DNA of 64,000 nucleotides from Actinomycetospora chiangmaiensis DSM 45062 (lineage in GTDB: Bacteria > Actinomycetota > Actinomycetes > Mycobacteriales > Pseudonocardiaceae), in contig NZ_KB903224.1 in the NCBI RefSeq assembly GCF_000379625.1, positions 1-64,000 of the forward strand, written 5' to 3'. The notes below the pieces were generated by a model. It was not told the origin of the DNA and made no database searches. It was given only the letters and a program-made list of their open reading frames with translations. A program made the position numbers and the translations under genes. Shown here piece by piece: positions 7,177-16,147 of this stretch (position 1 is the first letter of the stretch; each line of letters starts with the position of its first letter).

Positions 7177-9656
7177 AGGTTGCCTCCTTCGGGCATGTCC
7201 TTCGCGGTGGAACCGAGGCCCGCGCCGGGCGAGGCCACGTCCGCCTCGTCACCACGACCCGCGGTGCCCTTGGCGGAGTTGATCGCCGTCCACACGCGGA
7301 ACGGCGTGGTCGGCATGTCGATGTCCTTGACCCCGTACTGGCGCACGGCGTCGAGGACCGCGTTCACGACGGCGGGGGTGGAGGCGATGGTGCCCGCCTC
7401 GCCCACGCCCTTGACGCCCAGCGGGTTCGTCGTCGACGGCGTCGAGGTGTTCGCCGTGTCGAAGTTGATCAGGTCGGCCGCCGAGGGCAGCGTGTAGTCG
7501 ACCAGCGTGCCCGAGAGCAGCGTCCCGGACTCGTCGTAGGGCGCCTCCTCGAACAGCGCCTGCGCGATGCCCTGGGCGAGACCGCCGTGGATCTGGCCCT
7601 CGACGATCAGCGGGTTGATCACGGTGCCGACGTCGTCCACGCAGACGTACTTGTGCAGCTGCACGAAGCCCGTCTCGGTGTCGACCTCGACCGCGCACAG
7701 GTGGGTGCCGTGCGGGTAGGAGAAGTTCTCCGGGTCGAACGTCGCGTGGGCGTCGATGTCGGGCTCGATGCCCTCCGGGTAGTCGTGGGCGGCGAACACG
7801 GCGAGCGCCACGTCCGCGATGCCCACGCCCTTGTCGGTGCCCTTGACCGAGAACTTGCCGGCCGTGAACTCGATGTCGTCCTCGGACGCCTCGAGCATGT
7901 GCGCCGCGATCGGCTTGGCCTTCTCGACGACCTTCTCGGCCGCCTTGACCATGGCGATGCCTCCGACCGCGAGCGAGCGCGACCCGTAGGTGTCGAGCCC
8001 GCGGTAGGAGGACTGGGTGTCGCCGTGGAGGATCTCCACGTCGTCGAACGGGATGCCCAGCTTGTCCGCGATGATCTGCGAGAACGCGGTCTCGTGGCCC
8101 TGCCCGTGCGGGCTGACGCCGACGACGACCTCGGCCTTGCCGGTGGGCAGCATCCGGATGGACGCGGTCTCCCAGCCGCCGGCGCCGTAGTCCAGCGAGC
8201 CCAGCACGCGCGACGGGGCGAGCCCGCACATCTCGGTGAAGGTCGAGATGCCGATGCCGAGCTGCTTGACGTCGCCGCGCTGCCGGCGCTCCTCCTGCTC
8301 ACGCCGCAGGCCGTCGTAGTCGAACATCGACATGGCCTGGTCGGTGGCGGCCTCGTAGTTGCCCGTGTCGTAGGTCAGCGTGCTGACCGTGGTGAACGGG
8401 AACTCCTCGTGCTTGATCCAATTGCGCTTGCGCAGCTCCATCGGCTCGATCCCGAGCTCGACGGCGACCTCGTCCATCATCCGCTCGATGCCGAAGGTGG
8501 CCTCCGGACGGCCGGCGCCGCGGTAGGCGTCGGTGAGCGTCTTGGTGGTGAAGACGTTCGTGCAGTCGAACCGGTAGGCCGGGATCTTGTAGATCGCGTT
8601 GAACATGAACGCGCCGAGGATCGGGACACCCGGGCCGACGAGGCCGAGGTAGGCGCCCATGTCCGCGAGGAGCTTGACGTCCAGAGCCTTGATGACGCCG
8701 TCCTTGGTGACGGCGACGGTGAGGTCCTGGATCTGGTCGCGGCCGTGGTGCGCGGTGAGCAGCGACTCCGAGCGCGTCTCGGTCCACTTCACCGGCTTGC
8801 CCAGCTTCTGGGCCACCAGCAGCGTGACGACCTCCTCCGGCGCCACGGCGATCTTGCCGCCGAAGCCGCCGCCCACGTCGGGGGCGATGACGCGGATCTT
8901 GTGCTCGGGCAGGCCGAGCGTCAGCGCCAGCATCGTCTTGAGGATGTGCGGCACCTGGGTGGAGGACCACATGACCAGCTGCTCGCCGGTCGGGTCGACC
9001 ACCGTCGAGCGCGGCTCCATGAAGACCGGCACGAGGCGCTGCTGGCGGAAGCGGCGGGTGATGACGACCTGGTCGTCGGCCTTCTCCGCCGCGGCGATCG
9101 CCTCGGCGGCGGACCCGCCCGAGCCGGCCTCGCCCGAGTCGAACACCCACTGGGCGTTCTCGTTGGTGCCGAGCTCCGGGTGGACGAGGGTCGCGCCCTC
9201 CTTGAGGGCCTCCTCCATGTCCAGGACCGGCTCGAGCTCCGAGTAGTCGACCTCGACGAGCTCGGCGGCGTCCTTCGCGGCGGCCGCGGAGCGGGCCACG
9301 ACGACGGCGACGCCCTCGCCGGCGAAGTTCACCCGGCTCCCCGCGAGGGCGGGGCGCTGCGGGGACTTCATGTCCTTGGTGATCGGCCACGCGCAGGGCA
9401 GCTGCACCGCGTCGGCGCCGAGGTCGGACGCGGTGTAGACCGCGACGACGCCCGGGACCTGCTTGGCGGCGCCGGTGTCGATGCTGCCGATCTCCGCGTG
9501 GGCGAAGGGGCTGCGCACGATGGAGATGTGGAGCAGGCCGGTGAGGGCCTGGTTGTCGGTCCACCGGGTGCGCCCGGTGATGAGCCGACGGTCCTCCTTG
9601 CGGCGCCGGTCGCGCCCGATCTCCTGCGCCGGTGCGTCGTTCTCGACCGTGGTCAT
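7173..9656 (-). CDS. coxL: form II CODH-like molybdopterin-binding large subunit
   Basis: The 827-aa catalytic subunit carries the molybdopterin-binding motifs of the xanthine dehydrogenase family: DVGGGFGGK (residues 260-268), GQGHETAFSQI in the middle and GVGEAGTIASTP near the end, which includes the expected active-site Glu. The loop at residues 377-383 reads AYRGAGR, the signature of form II (BMS-type) enzymes. Form I CO dehydrogenases have AYxCSFR with a Cys that binds copper. Activity on CO is therefore not assured, and other aldehydes or N-heterocycles are possible. The ATG overlaps the coxS stop as TGATG. The N-terminus lacks a Tat signal, so the enzyme is cytosolic. Confidence 0.92.
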   Translation of the reverse strand: MTTVENDAPAQEIGRDRRRKEDRRLITGRTRWTDNQALTGLLHISIVRSPFAHAEIGSIDTGAAKQVPGVVAVYTASDLGADAVQLPCAWPITKDMKSPQRPALAGSRVNFAGEGVAVVVARSAAAAKDAAELVEVDYSELEPVLDMEEALKEGATLVHPELGTNENAQWVFDSGEAGSGGSAAEAIAAAEKADDQVVITRRFRQQRLVPVFMEPRSTVVDPTGEQLVMWSSTQVPHILKTMLALTLGLPEHKIRVIAPDVGGGFGGKIAVAPEEVVTLLVAQKLGKPVKWTETRSESLLTAHHGRDQIQDLTVAVTKDGVIKALDVKLLADMGAYLGLVGPGVPILGAFMFNAIYKIPAYRFDCTNVFTTKTLTDAYRGAGRPEATFGIERMMDEVAVELGIEPMELRKRNWIKHEEFPFTTVSTLTYDTGNYEAATDQAMSMFDYDGLRREQEERRQRGDVKQLGIGISTFTEMCGLAPSRVLGSLDYGAGGWETASIRMLPTGKAEVVVGVSPHGQGHETAFSQIIADKLGIPFDDVEILHGDTQSSYRGLDTYGSRSLAVGGIAMVKAAEKVVEKAKPIAAHMLEASEDDIEFTAGKFSVKGTDKGVGIADVALAVFAAHDYPEGIEPDIDAHATFDPENFSYPHGTHLCAVEVDTETGFVQLHKYVCVDDVGTVINPLIVEGQIHGGLAQGIAQALFEEAPYDESGTLLSGTLVDYTLPSAADLINFDTANTSTPSTTNPLGVKGVGEAGTIASTPAVVNAVLDAVRQYGVKDIDMPTTPFRVWTAINSAKGTAGRGDEADVASPGAGLGSTAKDMPEGGNL

Positions 9657-10159
9657 CAGGCGCCTCCCCCGACGGGCGCCGCCTGCGAGGCGCCCGGCTT
9701 CATCTTCTGGGCCGCGTCCTGCACGGCCCGCACGATGTTCTGGTAACCGGTGCAGCGGCAGAGGTTGCCCTCGATGCCCTCACGGACCTCCTGCTCGGTC
9801 GGGTCCGGGTTGTCCCCGAGCAGGTCGATCGACTGCATGATCATGCCCGGCGTGCAGTAGCCGCACTGCAGGGCGTGGTTGTCGTGGAACGCCTGCTGGA
9901 CCGGGTGGAGCTGACCGTCGCGCTCCAGGCCCTCGACGGTGAGCACCTCGCTGCCGTTGGCCTGCACGGCCAGCACGGAGCAGGACTTCACCGACAGGCC
10001 GTCCAGGTGCACGGTGCAGGCACCGCAGTTGCTGGTGTCGCAGCCGATCACCGTGCCGGTCTTGCCCAGGCGTTCCCTCAGGTACTGCACGAGCAGCATG
10101 CGGGGCTCGACGTCGTCCTCGTAGACGAGGCCGTCGACGGTGGTCCGGATGCGTGCCAT
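9656..10159 (-). CDS. coxS: CODH-like iron-sulfur (small) subunit
   Basis: The 167-aa protein contains both [2Fe-2S] clusters of the small subunit. A plant-ferredoxin-type cluster is bound by Cys40, Cys45, Cys48 and Cys60 (CDTSNCGAC and SC). A second, four-helix cluster is bound by Cys99, Cys102, Cys134 and Cys136 (CGYC and CRC). It transfers electrons from the molybdenum site to FAD. The ATG at 10159 is preceded by GAGGAG at good spacing, which favours it over an in-frame codon five residues earlier. It is the first gene of the coxSLM transcript, with a promoter expected in the 430-bp gap upstream. Confidence 0.93.
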   Translation of the reverse strand: MARIRTTVDGLVYEDDVEPRMLLVQYLRERLGKTGTVIGCDTSNCGACTVHLDGLSVKSCSVLAVQANGSEVLTVEGLERDGQLHPVQQAFHDNHALQCGYCTPGMIMQSIDLLGDNPDPTEQEVREGIEGNLCRCTGYQNIVRAVQDAAQKMKPGASQAAPVGGGA

Positions 10160-10591
10160 GGATTCACTCCTCACACGCCCAAGCCCGCTACCCGCGGGAC
10201 TGAAGAGGCGAGCACGTCGTCATCAGTGGTGGTGTTCCGCCGCGGCGCCGGTGACCCCGGCCCACGACGACGCCGTCACGCGTGACAGCGTGGCGGCGGC
10301 CACATCACACCCCCGTGATCGCCATCTCGCAACGGCTGGCCGGAGCCTGTCGCGGGTACATGCAGTCCTGGTCAGCGCCGGTGGCACGTGCTGCTCCGAA
10401 GATGCGGGGGCACAGCGAGCTTGCCTCCGCACCTGCGTGCCCGAGCCGCTCCAGGGTGCCGGGAACTCGGGGCGAGCCGGGGGAAATCGGGCGGTCCGGG
10501 CAGCGTGCCGACCTACCCGATCGGACAGGTGCTCGTATGCATGTCGCCACGGCGACCTCACACGCCCGTCCCGACGTCGCGTCGGCGCCGG
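10160..10591. other. intergenic region upstream of coxSLM
   Basis: I see no convincing gene in this 432-bp gap. It separates the end of the mycofactocin-linked operon (MOSC stop) from coxS on the same strand, so it should hold the cox promoter and any terminator of the mft operon. The only small symmetry noted is the 8-bp palindrome GCACGTGC at 10384-10391. No clear -35/-10 pair was assigned. Confidence 0.5.
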
Positions 10592-11224
10592 TCAGACCCG
10601 CTCGCGGGCCCAGCGGTGGTACATCGGCGCGAGCTGCGGGACGTCGAGCAGCGTCGCCGCCCGGTCCCGCTCGTGGTGGAAGACGGTGAAGACCTCGGCG
10701 AGGGTCACGCCGTGGTCGGGCCGGTCGAGGACCTCGACGCGGTCCGCGGCGGCCAGCCGACCCGTCGTCCGGACCCGCAGGTAGGCGCCCGGGCGGACGG
10801 CGGCGATGAAGCGGCGCGGCATCGTCGGGTCCCCGGAGTGCAGCCCGAGCTTGAAGCAGGGGATGCGCGGCTGGGCGACCTCGAACTCGGCGGTCCCGAT
10901 GCGCCAGCGCTCGCCGACGACCGCGGCGCGCAGGTCGAGGCCCGTCGTCGTGAGGTTCTGGCCGAAGGTCTGCCGGTCGACCGCGCGGCCGAGTTCGTCG
11001 GCCCACCACGCGACGTCCTCGGCGGCGTAGACGTAGACGGCCTTGTCGGGCCCGCCGTGACTCTCGAGGTCGGCCTGCTCGTCGCCCTCGAGGTACTCGC
11101 GGTGCACGGCGACGGGGCCCTCGACCGGGTGCTTCGCGCTCGCGGTGAGCGTCGTGCGGTCCTTCGGGCCGGCGATCTCGGCGACGCGGCCGACGGCGAC
11201 GTCCAGCACGCGGGGGTCAGGCAT
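10592..11224 (-). CDS. MOSC domain protein (YiiM-like)
   Basis: The 210-aa protein is a stand-alone MOSC domain of the YiiM type. The segments ESHGGPDKAVYVYAAEDVAWW, TFGQNLTTTGLD, RWRIGTAEFEVAQPRIPCFKLG (conserved Cys) and MPRRFIAAVRPGAYLRV follow the family order. MOSC proteins bind sulfurated molybdenum cofactor or hydroxylated-purine-type substrates. The ATG at 11224 overlaps the mftF stop by 8 bases, so it is the last gene of the mycofactocin operon. Its role there is unknown. The nearby molybdenum hydroxylase is an alternative partner. Confidence 0.85.
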   Translation of the reverse strand: MPDPRVLDVAVGRVAEIAGPKDRTTLTASAKHPVEGPVAVHREYLEGDEQADLESHGGPDKAVYVYAAEDVAWWADELGRAVDRQTFGQNLTTTGLDLRAAVVGERWRIGTAEFEVAQPRIPCFKLGLHSGDPTMPRRFIAAVRPGAYLRVRTTGRLAAADRVEVLDRPDHGVTLAEVFTVFHHERDRAATLLDVPQLAPMYHRWARERV

Positions 11225-12698
11225 CGGGCCCCTTCCCGGAGAGGTCGGGCCGCAGCGGCTCGACGGTGCGGTGCCGCCACGCGCCCCACCAGAGGCCCGC
11301 GCCGTAGGCGAGGTCGTCGGCGCGGTGGGCGGCGAGGTGCAGCGCCGCGTCGAGCGGGCCGGCGCCCCGATCGCGGAACCGCACCCAGTCGGCCACGCCC
11401 TCGGCGACGGCGGCGAGCAGCAGCGCGCGCCGCACCCGCCGGCTGACGAGCGCCCCGACCGCGGCGGCGGGCCACCAGTGCCGGGTGAGCGCCCCGGCCG
11501 CCTGCCAGAGTGCCCCACCGAGGCCCCACGGGGCGAGCACGAGGGCGAGGGGCACCGGCCCGGTGCACGCAATGCGTCGCTGCGTGCACCGGAGGTGGAC
11601 CCGCAGCCACGGCTCGCCGGGCCTGCGCAGACCGCGAGCGAGCCGGGCGGTCGCGACGAGCGTGACCACCCCCGCCGCCGCGTTCGACCAGCGCCGTTGG
11701 ACGCCGAGCAGCGCCACGGTCGCCGCCGTCCACGGGGCGAGCGCCACCGGCGGGACGCGGCGCGGGTGCTGCCGGGCCAGGGGCGCCGCGCCGGTGCCGT
11801 AGAACGCCTTGCGGGCGAGCCAGGCGCGGACCCGGGCACGGTGCTCGTGGGCCACGCGGGCCGCGGGTTCGTAGCGCAGCCGCCACCCCGCACCGGCGAT
11901 CCGCCAGACGAGGTCGACGTCCTCGGCGACCGGCATGTCCTCGCGGAAGCCCTCACCGAACGCCTCGCGCCGCACCACCAGCGCCGCGCTCGGGACGTAC
12001 GACACGCGCGAGCGGGCGGTGACCGGCGCGGGGCGCGCCCCGAGGTCGAGCGACGAGCGCCGCCGTTCGTAGCGCGTGACGGCGTTCTCGGGGCCGCCGT
12101 CGGAGAAGGCCACGATCCGGGGCGCCACGACCCCGACGGCGGGGTCGGCGAGGTGCCCCAGCAGCGTGTCCAACCAGCCCGGCTCGGGCACGACGTCGGA
12201 GTCCAGGAACGCGATCACGGGCGTCGTGCACGCCCGGGCGCCGGTGTTGCGGCCGGCCGACGGGCCGCGACCCGTCGGGTGCCGCACGACCGTCGCGCCG
12301 TGTCGGTCGGCCACGCGAGAGGTCGCGGACGGATCGTCCGACCCGTCGTCGACCACCACGATCCCGACGCCGGGTGCGGTCGCGCGGACGGCCACGAGCA
12401 GCCGTTCCAGCTCGGCGGTGCGGTCCTTGACCGGGACCACCACGGTCACGTCGTCCGGCGCCGGACCGTCTCCGCCGGCGGGGTGGGCGACCCCGGCGTC
12501 GGAGAGCAGGCGCGCGAGCGCGGCCGAGGTCGCGTCGGCGACGACGAGTTCCGGCCCGCCGAGGCGTTCCCGCGCCGCCGCGGAGAGCCGCAGCACCCGG
12601 GGTGGGGAGCCGCCGATCCAGGTGGCTCCGCCGTCGACCCGCCAGGTGCGGGGATCGGGGCGGACGGTCCAGCCGTCCGGCAGGCGCGGGGAGCTCAT
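11217..12698 (-). CDS. mftF: mycofactocin glycosyltransferase MftF
   Basis: This 493-aa GT2-type glycosyltransferase begins with an MftF-type N-terminus (LPDGWTVRPDPRTWR). A GT-A domain then runs VTVVVPVKDR, VVVDDGSDD, GPSAGRNTGA, FLDSDVVPEPGW (DxD metal site) and EDVDLVWRIAGAGWRL. The last 200 residues contain several hydrophobic segments, so it is probably membrane-associated. In mycobacteria MftF adds a chain of beta-1,4-glucose units to premycofactocin. It lies 31 bp after mftE and overlaps the MOSC gene. The position in the cluster and the N-terminal pattern make the assignment strong. Confidence 0.92.
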   Translation of the reverse strand: MSSPRLPDGWTVRPDPRTWRVDGGATWIGGSPPRVLRLSAAARERLGGPELVVADATSAALARLLSDAGVAHPAGGDGPAPDDVTVVVPVKDRTAELERLLVAVRATAPGVGIVVVDDGSDDPSATSRVADRHGATVVRHPTGRGPSAGRNTGARACTTPVIAFLDSDVVPEPGWLDTLLGHLADPAVGVVAPRIVAFSDGGPENAVTRYERRRSSLDLGARPAPVTARSRVSYVPSAALVVRREAFGEGFREDMPVAEDVDLVWRIAGAGWRLRYEPAARVAHEHRARVRAWLARKAFYGTGAAPLARQHPRRVPPVALAPWTAATVALLGVQRRWSNAAAGVVTLVATARLARGLRRPGEPWLRVHLRCTQRRIACTGPVPLALVLAPWGLGGALWQAAGALTRHWWPAAAVGALVSRRVRRALLLAAVAEGVADWVRFRDRGAGPLDAALHLAAHRADDLAYGAGLWWGAWRHRTVEPLRPDLSGKGPDA

Positions 12699-12729
12699 GG
12701 CAGGACGCGAGTCTAGGCGCGGCCGCCCC

Positions 12730-13404
12730 TCAGGCGAGGCGACCGTGCTCGGACACCCGCCAGTCGGCGATCGCGTCGCGCAGGGCGGCGACCATCACCG
12801 CGACGGTCTCCGCGCCCTCCCCCGCCGACGCGCCGGTCGGGTCGCCGAGCACGCCGTTGGGGCTGACGTCGCGGACCGATCCGGCACGGAGGGCGGGCAT
12901 GAGCTCGCGCAGCGGGGCGGTGTTGCCCGGTTCGGCGCGGTCGAGGTCGACGTCGTCGGGGGCCAGCGCGAGCATCACGGACGTCTCGTGGCGGCCGGCG
13001 TGGGCGTCGGCGTCCGGGACCCCGCAGGAGTGCCAGGCGACGTCGCGCCCCTCGTACCGGAGCAGCGCCGTCGCCGTGACGAGAGCGGGGACGTTGCCCC
13101 CGTGCCCGTTGACGAAGCACAGCCGGCGCGCCCACCGGCCGGCCGAGCGTCCGGTTTCCACGAGCACCGCGGCGAGCGTCTCGGTGCCGATCGAGATCGT
13201 GCCGGGGAAGCCCTCGTGCTCGCCGGAGGCGCCGAACGCGATCGGGGCGGTGACGGGGAGACCGAGCCGCCCCGCGACCGTCGTGGCGACGGTCGTGTCG
13301 GTCCCCAGCGGGAGGTGCGGGCCGTGCTGCTCGGTCGCCCCGACGGGCACGAGCAGCAGGTCGGTCCCGGCGGTGTCGCCCGACCGCGCGGCGCTGATGT
13401 CCAT
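12730..13404 (-). CDS. mftE: mycofactocin precursor peptidase MftE
   Basis: MftE is a creatininase-family metallopeptidase that cuts the MftC-modified MftA peptide to release the valine-tyramine-derived core. This 224-aa protein has the metal ligands in VGATEQHGPHLPLGTD (Glu, His, Asp), the FVNGHGGN loop and GRHETSVML. The length equals that of known MftE proteins. It follows an ArsR-SRPBCC gene instead of mftD, which usually sits between mftC and mftE. The start at 13404 gives a complete N-terminus. Confidence 0.93.
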   Translation of the reverse strand: MDISAARSGDTAGTDLLLVPVGATEQHGPHLPLGTDTTVATTVAGRLGLPVTAPIAFGASGEHEGFPGTISIGTETLAAVLVETGRSAGRWARRLCFVNGHGGNVPALVTATALLRYEGRDVAWHSCGVPDADAHAGRHETSVMLALAPDDVDLDRAEPGNTAPLRELMPALRAGSVRDVSPNGVLGDPTGASAGEGAETVAVMVAALRDAIADWRVSEHGRLA

Positions 13405-13423
13405 CGCGCCCGAGCCTGTCAGA

Positions 13424-14221
13424 TCACCGTCCGGCGACGACCTCCCCCGTCTCCAGCAGCGACTTGAGGTTGGACAGGATGCCCGGCCAGCCCCCGGAGA
13501 TCGCCGCGAGCATCTCGCTGCCGGGCGGGAAGCCGTCGTGGGTGACGGTGAGCTTCACGGCGGTCGGGGAGACCGGCTCGATCTCGAACGCGACCCGGCT
13601 GACCGGCTCCTGCTGCAGTTCCGCGAGCTTCTCGTCCGACCACCCGAACATCGGCTGCATCTCGGGCCGGTAGGTGTGCCAGGAGTACGCGAGCCGCCGG
13701 GGCGGGTCGGACTCGAGGACGTGCTGGTCCCAGTCCTGCGCCGGCTCGCCGCCGATGCTCCAGCGCACCGGGGAGCCGACCTGCCAGTCCGAGTCCGGTC
13801 CCCCACCGTCGAAGTAGCGGCGGATGAACGTCGGGTCGGTGAGTGCCGCCCAGAGCTGTTCGGGCGTGGTGCGGATGTAGGTGACGTAGACGAAGTCGGG
13901 CGTTGTCATCGCGGGCTCCTCGAGGGCTCGTTTGAGGTCGGTGAGCGCGTCCACCCGCGCCCGGTCGAACTTGCGGATCCAGCGGTCGGCCAGCTCGGCC
14001 AGCGGCGCCGGGTTGAGGTGGTGGTGCTTCTCGCGCCCGTGCCGCCGGACCACGACGAGCTCCGCCGCCACCAGCACGGCGACGTGCTTCGCGACCGCCT
14101 GCCGGGTCATGTCCAGCCCCTCGACCAGGTCGGAGAGCGTGCGGCCGTCCCGTGCGTGGAGGGCGTCGAGCACGTGGCGGCGACTCGGGTCGGCCAGCGC
14201 CCGGAACACCGCGTCGTCCAC
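13424..14221 (-). CDS. ArsR-type HTH fused to SRPBCC/AHSA1 domain
   Basis: The protein (about 265 aa from the GTG at 14221, or 276 aa from 14254) joins two domains. Residues 1-95 form an ArsR-like winged helix (FRALADPSRRHVLDALH, TLSDLVEGLDMTRQAVAKHVAVL, HHHLNPAPL). The remainder is an AHSA1-like SRPBCC ligand-binding domain (VYVTYIRTTPEQLWAALTDP, RLAYSWHTY, GFPPGSEMLAAISGGWPGILSNLKSLL). In many actinobacteria these are adjacent genes, and the fusion suggests ligand-controlled repression. It is embedded in the mycofactocin operon between the OYE genes and mftE. A weak start context and a nearby inverted repeat (14237-14260) make the start uncertain. Confidence 0.82.
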   Translation of the reverse strand: MDDAVFRALADPSRRHVLDALHARDGRTLSDLVEGLDMTRQAVAKHVAVLVAAELVVVRRHGREKHHHLNPAPLAELADRWIRKFDRARVDALTDLKRALEEPAMTTPDFVYVTYIRTTPEQLWAALTDPTFIRRYFDGGGPDSDWQVGSPVRWSIGGEPAQDWDQHVLESDPPRRLAYSWHTYRPEMQPMFGWSDEKLAELQQEPVSRVAFEIEPVSPTAVKLTVTHDGFPPGSEMLAAISGGWPGILSNLKSLLETGEVVAGR

Positions 14222-14236
14222 GACAGGGAACCTAGC

Positions 14237-14260
14237 GGTTGCTCTTCCCGACACGCAACC
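14237..14260. promoter_or_regulatory. candidate operator upstream of ArsR-SRPBCC gene
   Basis: GGTTGC (14237-14242) and GCAACC (14255-14260) form an inverted repeat with 12 bases between them, just upstream of the likely start of the ArsR-type gene. The position suits autoregulation, but binding is only inferred. Confidence 0.35.
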
Positions 14261-14266
14261 CTGCGG

Positions 14267-16147
14267 TTACCTGATGGCGCGCGCGGCGTCCGTCCCCTCC
14301 CGGATCGCGGCGGCGGCGTCGCGCGGCGCGAGGACGTCGCCGACCCGCGTGCCCGGTCCCTCGATGTCCGCCGGGACCCGCGGGCCGGCGTGGACCACGA
14401 CGTCGGCGCCGAGCGGCTCGAGGGTGCCCGTCGGGTGGTGGAGGATGCCGTCCGGGCGAGCGGAGCGACGGGGGTCGGAGGACGCGAGGAGCACCCGGTC
14501 GGTGAGCAGCTCGACCCCGAGCGCGGCGACCCGTCGTCGCCACCGCTCCCGCTCCAGGAGCGGGCCGAGCCCCTCCGCCGCGACCATCCCGCTCGTCATC
14601 AGCCGCACCCGTGCGCCCCGCTGTGCGAGCAGTTCGGCCACGCTCGGCGCGGCCGGACCGCCCAGGTCGTCGACCACCAGCACCCGTCCCGACGGCGAGG
14701 CGGTGCCGGTGAGCACGTCGGTCACGTCGATCGTTCCCGACGGCGGGTGCGGGCGGGCCCCGGTGGCGACGATGACGTGCTCCGCAGGTGAGCAGAAAGG
14801 GTCGTCATACCGACCGTTTCTGTTCACCTGGCGGAGCCACACCCGGACGCCCGCGTCGCGGCACCGGTGCGCGAGGTCGGCGACCGCGTGCGCCAGCTCC
14901 CGCCGTTCCGGCGCAGATGCGGCGATCGCGAGCTGGCCGCCGAGCCGGTCGGAGCGCTCCACGAGGTGTACGTCGTGGCCCCGTTCCGCCGCCTCGGCCG
15001 CCGCGGCTAGACCCGCCGGACCACCGCCGACGACCAGCACCCGTCGTCGGGAACGCACCGTCGGCACGGGCGCCGACTCCCGCCCGGCGTCGGGGTTGAC
15101 CACGCACCCGAGCCGCCGGTTCAGCCCGACCGCCGCGATGCACTCCTGGTTGCACCCGATGCAGCGGCGGACCCGCTCCCCGCGGAGGGCCTTCGTCGCG
15201 AACGACGGGTCCGCGATCTGCCCGCGGACGACCCCGACGAGGTCGCACGCCCCGACCTCGAGCGCGCGTCGTGCCTGCTCGGGGGTGGTGTAGCGCCCGA
15301 CGCCGATCACCGGGACGCCGGTCCCGCGCAACGCCGTCCGCACCGCGGAGGGCACCGGCTCGGCGTAGCCCGCGGGCACGCCCATGGGCGGCTCGATCAG
15401 CGGGAGCGTCGCGGTGGCGACGCCGACCGCGGTGTTCACGACGTCGACCAGGTCGGCCACGCGCACCGCCACCCGCGCGGCATCGGCCGCGGTGAGCCCG
15501 CCGTCGAGACCCTCGTCGCCCTGCAGCCGCACGCCGAGCACGCGGTCGCCGAGCTCGGCGCGGACGGCCGCGAGCACCTCGCGGAGGAACACGACGCCGT
15601 CGGCGTAGCGGTCGTGGCGGTGGTTGGTCAGCGGCGAGAGGAACTGGCGCACGAGCGAGGCCTGCGAGCCCTGGATCTCCACGCCGTCGAAGCCGCCGGC
15701 GACGCAGTGGCGGGCGACGGTCGCGAAGCCGCGCACCACCCGCGCGATCCCCGCCTCGTCGAGGGCGACGGGGACCTCGCGGAACATCGGGTCGGGGACC
15801 GGACTCGGGGCGACGACCGGTGCGCGGGAGTAGAGCGAGCCGGACTGCGCGCCGTTGTGCCCGACCTGCGCCAGCACCACCGCCCCGTGCACGTGCACCG
15901 CGTCGGTGATGGCCCGGTAGCCGGGCACGACGCCGGGATCGGTGCCGAGGACCGCCTTCTCGTAGGGCCGGTCGAGGGCCTGTTCCTCGACGATGATCAG
16001 CCCGGCGCCCCCGGCTGCGCGTGCCGCGTAGTAGGCGGCGTGCTGGGCGCTCGGGAGGTTGCGCTCGGCCGCGTTGGTGAGGTGGGCGGGGAAGACGATC
16101 CGGTTCCGGACGGTGCGTGTCCCGATGCGCAGGGGCTCACCCAGCAC
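14267..16147 (-). CDS. mycofactocin-linked FadH/OYE oxidoreductase (copy 1)
   Basis: This 626-aa flavo-iron-sulfur enzyme has the 2,4-dienoyl-CoA reductase architecture. An FMN-binding TIM barrel (VFPAHLTN, AQVGHNGAQSG, GFDGVEIQGSQASLVRQFLSP) occupies about residues 1-325. The four [4Fe-4S] ligands are Cys329, Cys332, Cys336 and Cys348. A Rossmann NAD(P)/FAD domain with GGGPAG at 374-379 follows. Enzymes of this type occur in mycofactocin clusters, but their substrate is not known. The GTG start overlaps the neighbouring paralogue by 11 bases. Residues 439-456 are encoded by a palindromic DNA element that looks like an in-frame insertion. Confidence 0.88.
   Translation of the reverse strand: MLGEPLRIGTRTVRNRIVFPAHLTNAAERNLPSAQHAAYYAARAAGGAGLIIVEEQALDRPYEKAVLGTDPGVVPGYRAITDAVHVHGAVVLAQVGHNGAQSGSLYSRAPVVAPSPVPDPMFREVPVALDEAGIARVVRGFATVARHCVAGGFDGVEIQGSQASLVRQFLSPLTNHRHDRYADGVVFLREVLAAVRAELGDRVLGVRLQGDEGLDGGLTAADAARVAVRVADLVDVVNTAVGVATATLPLIEPPMGVPAGYAEPVPSAVRTALRGTGVPVIGVGRYTTPEQARRALEVGACDLVGVVRGQIADPSFATKALRGERVRRCIGCNQECIAAVGLNRRLGCVVNPDAGRESAPVPTVRSRRRVLVVGGGPAGLAAAAEAAERGHDVHLVERSDRLGGQLAIAASAPERRELAHAVADLAHRCRDAGVRVWLRQVNRNGRYDDPFCSPAEHVIVATGARPHPPSGTIDVTDVLTGTASPSGRVLVVDDLGGPAAPSVAELLAQRGARVRLMTSGMVAAEGLGPLLERERWRRRVAALGVELLTDRVLLASSDPRRSARPDGILHHPTGTLEPLGADVVVHAGPRVPADIEGPGTRVGDVLAPRDAAAAIREGTDAARAIR
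14782..14834. repeat. palindromic element inside the OYE copy 1 coding sequence
   Basis: Arms of 23-24 bases (14782-14804 and 14811-14834) are complementary with about three differences around a 6-base loop. The element encodes the peptide RQVNRNGRYDDPFCSPAE in-frame, between the strand VRVWL and the conserved HVIVATGA. The paralogue at 16137-17969 has a shorter, unrelated segment there. Its A+T content is visibly higher than that of the surrounding gene. Confidence 0.6.

Noticed and set aside
7173..9656. Form I, copper-containing CO dehydrogenase
   Set aside because: The diagnostic AYxCSFR loop is absent and AYRGAGR is present, so it is called form II and CO activity is left open.
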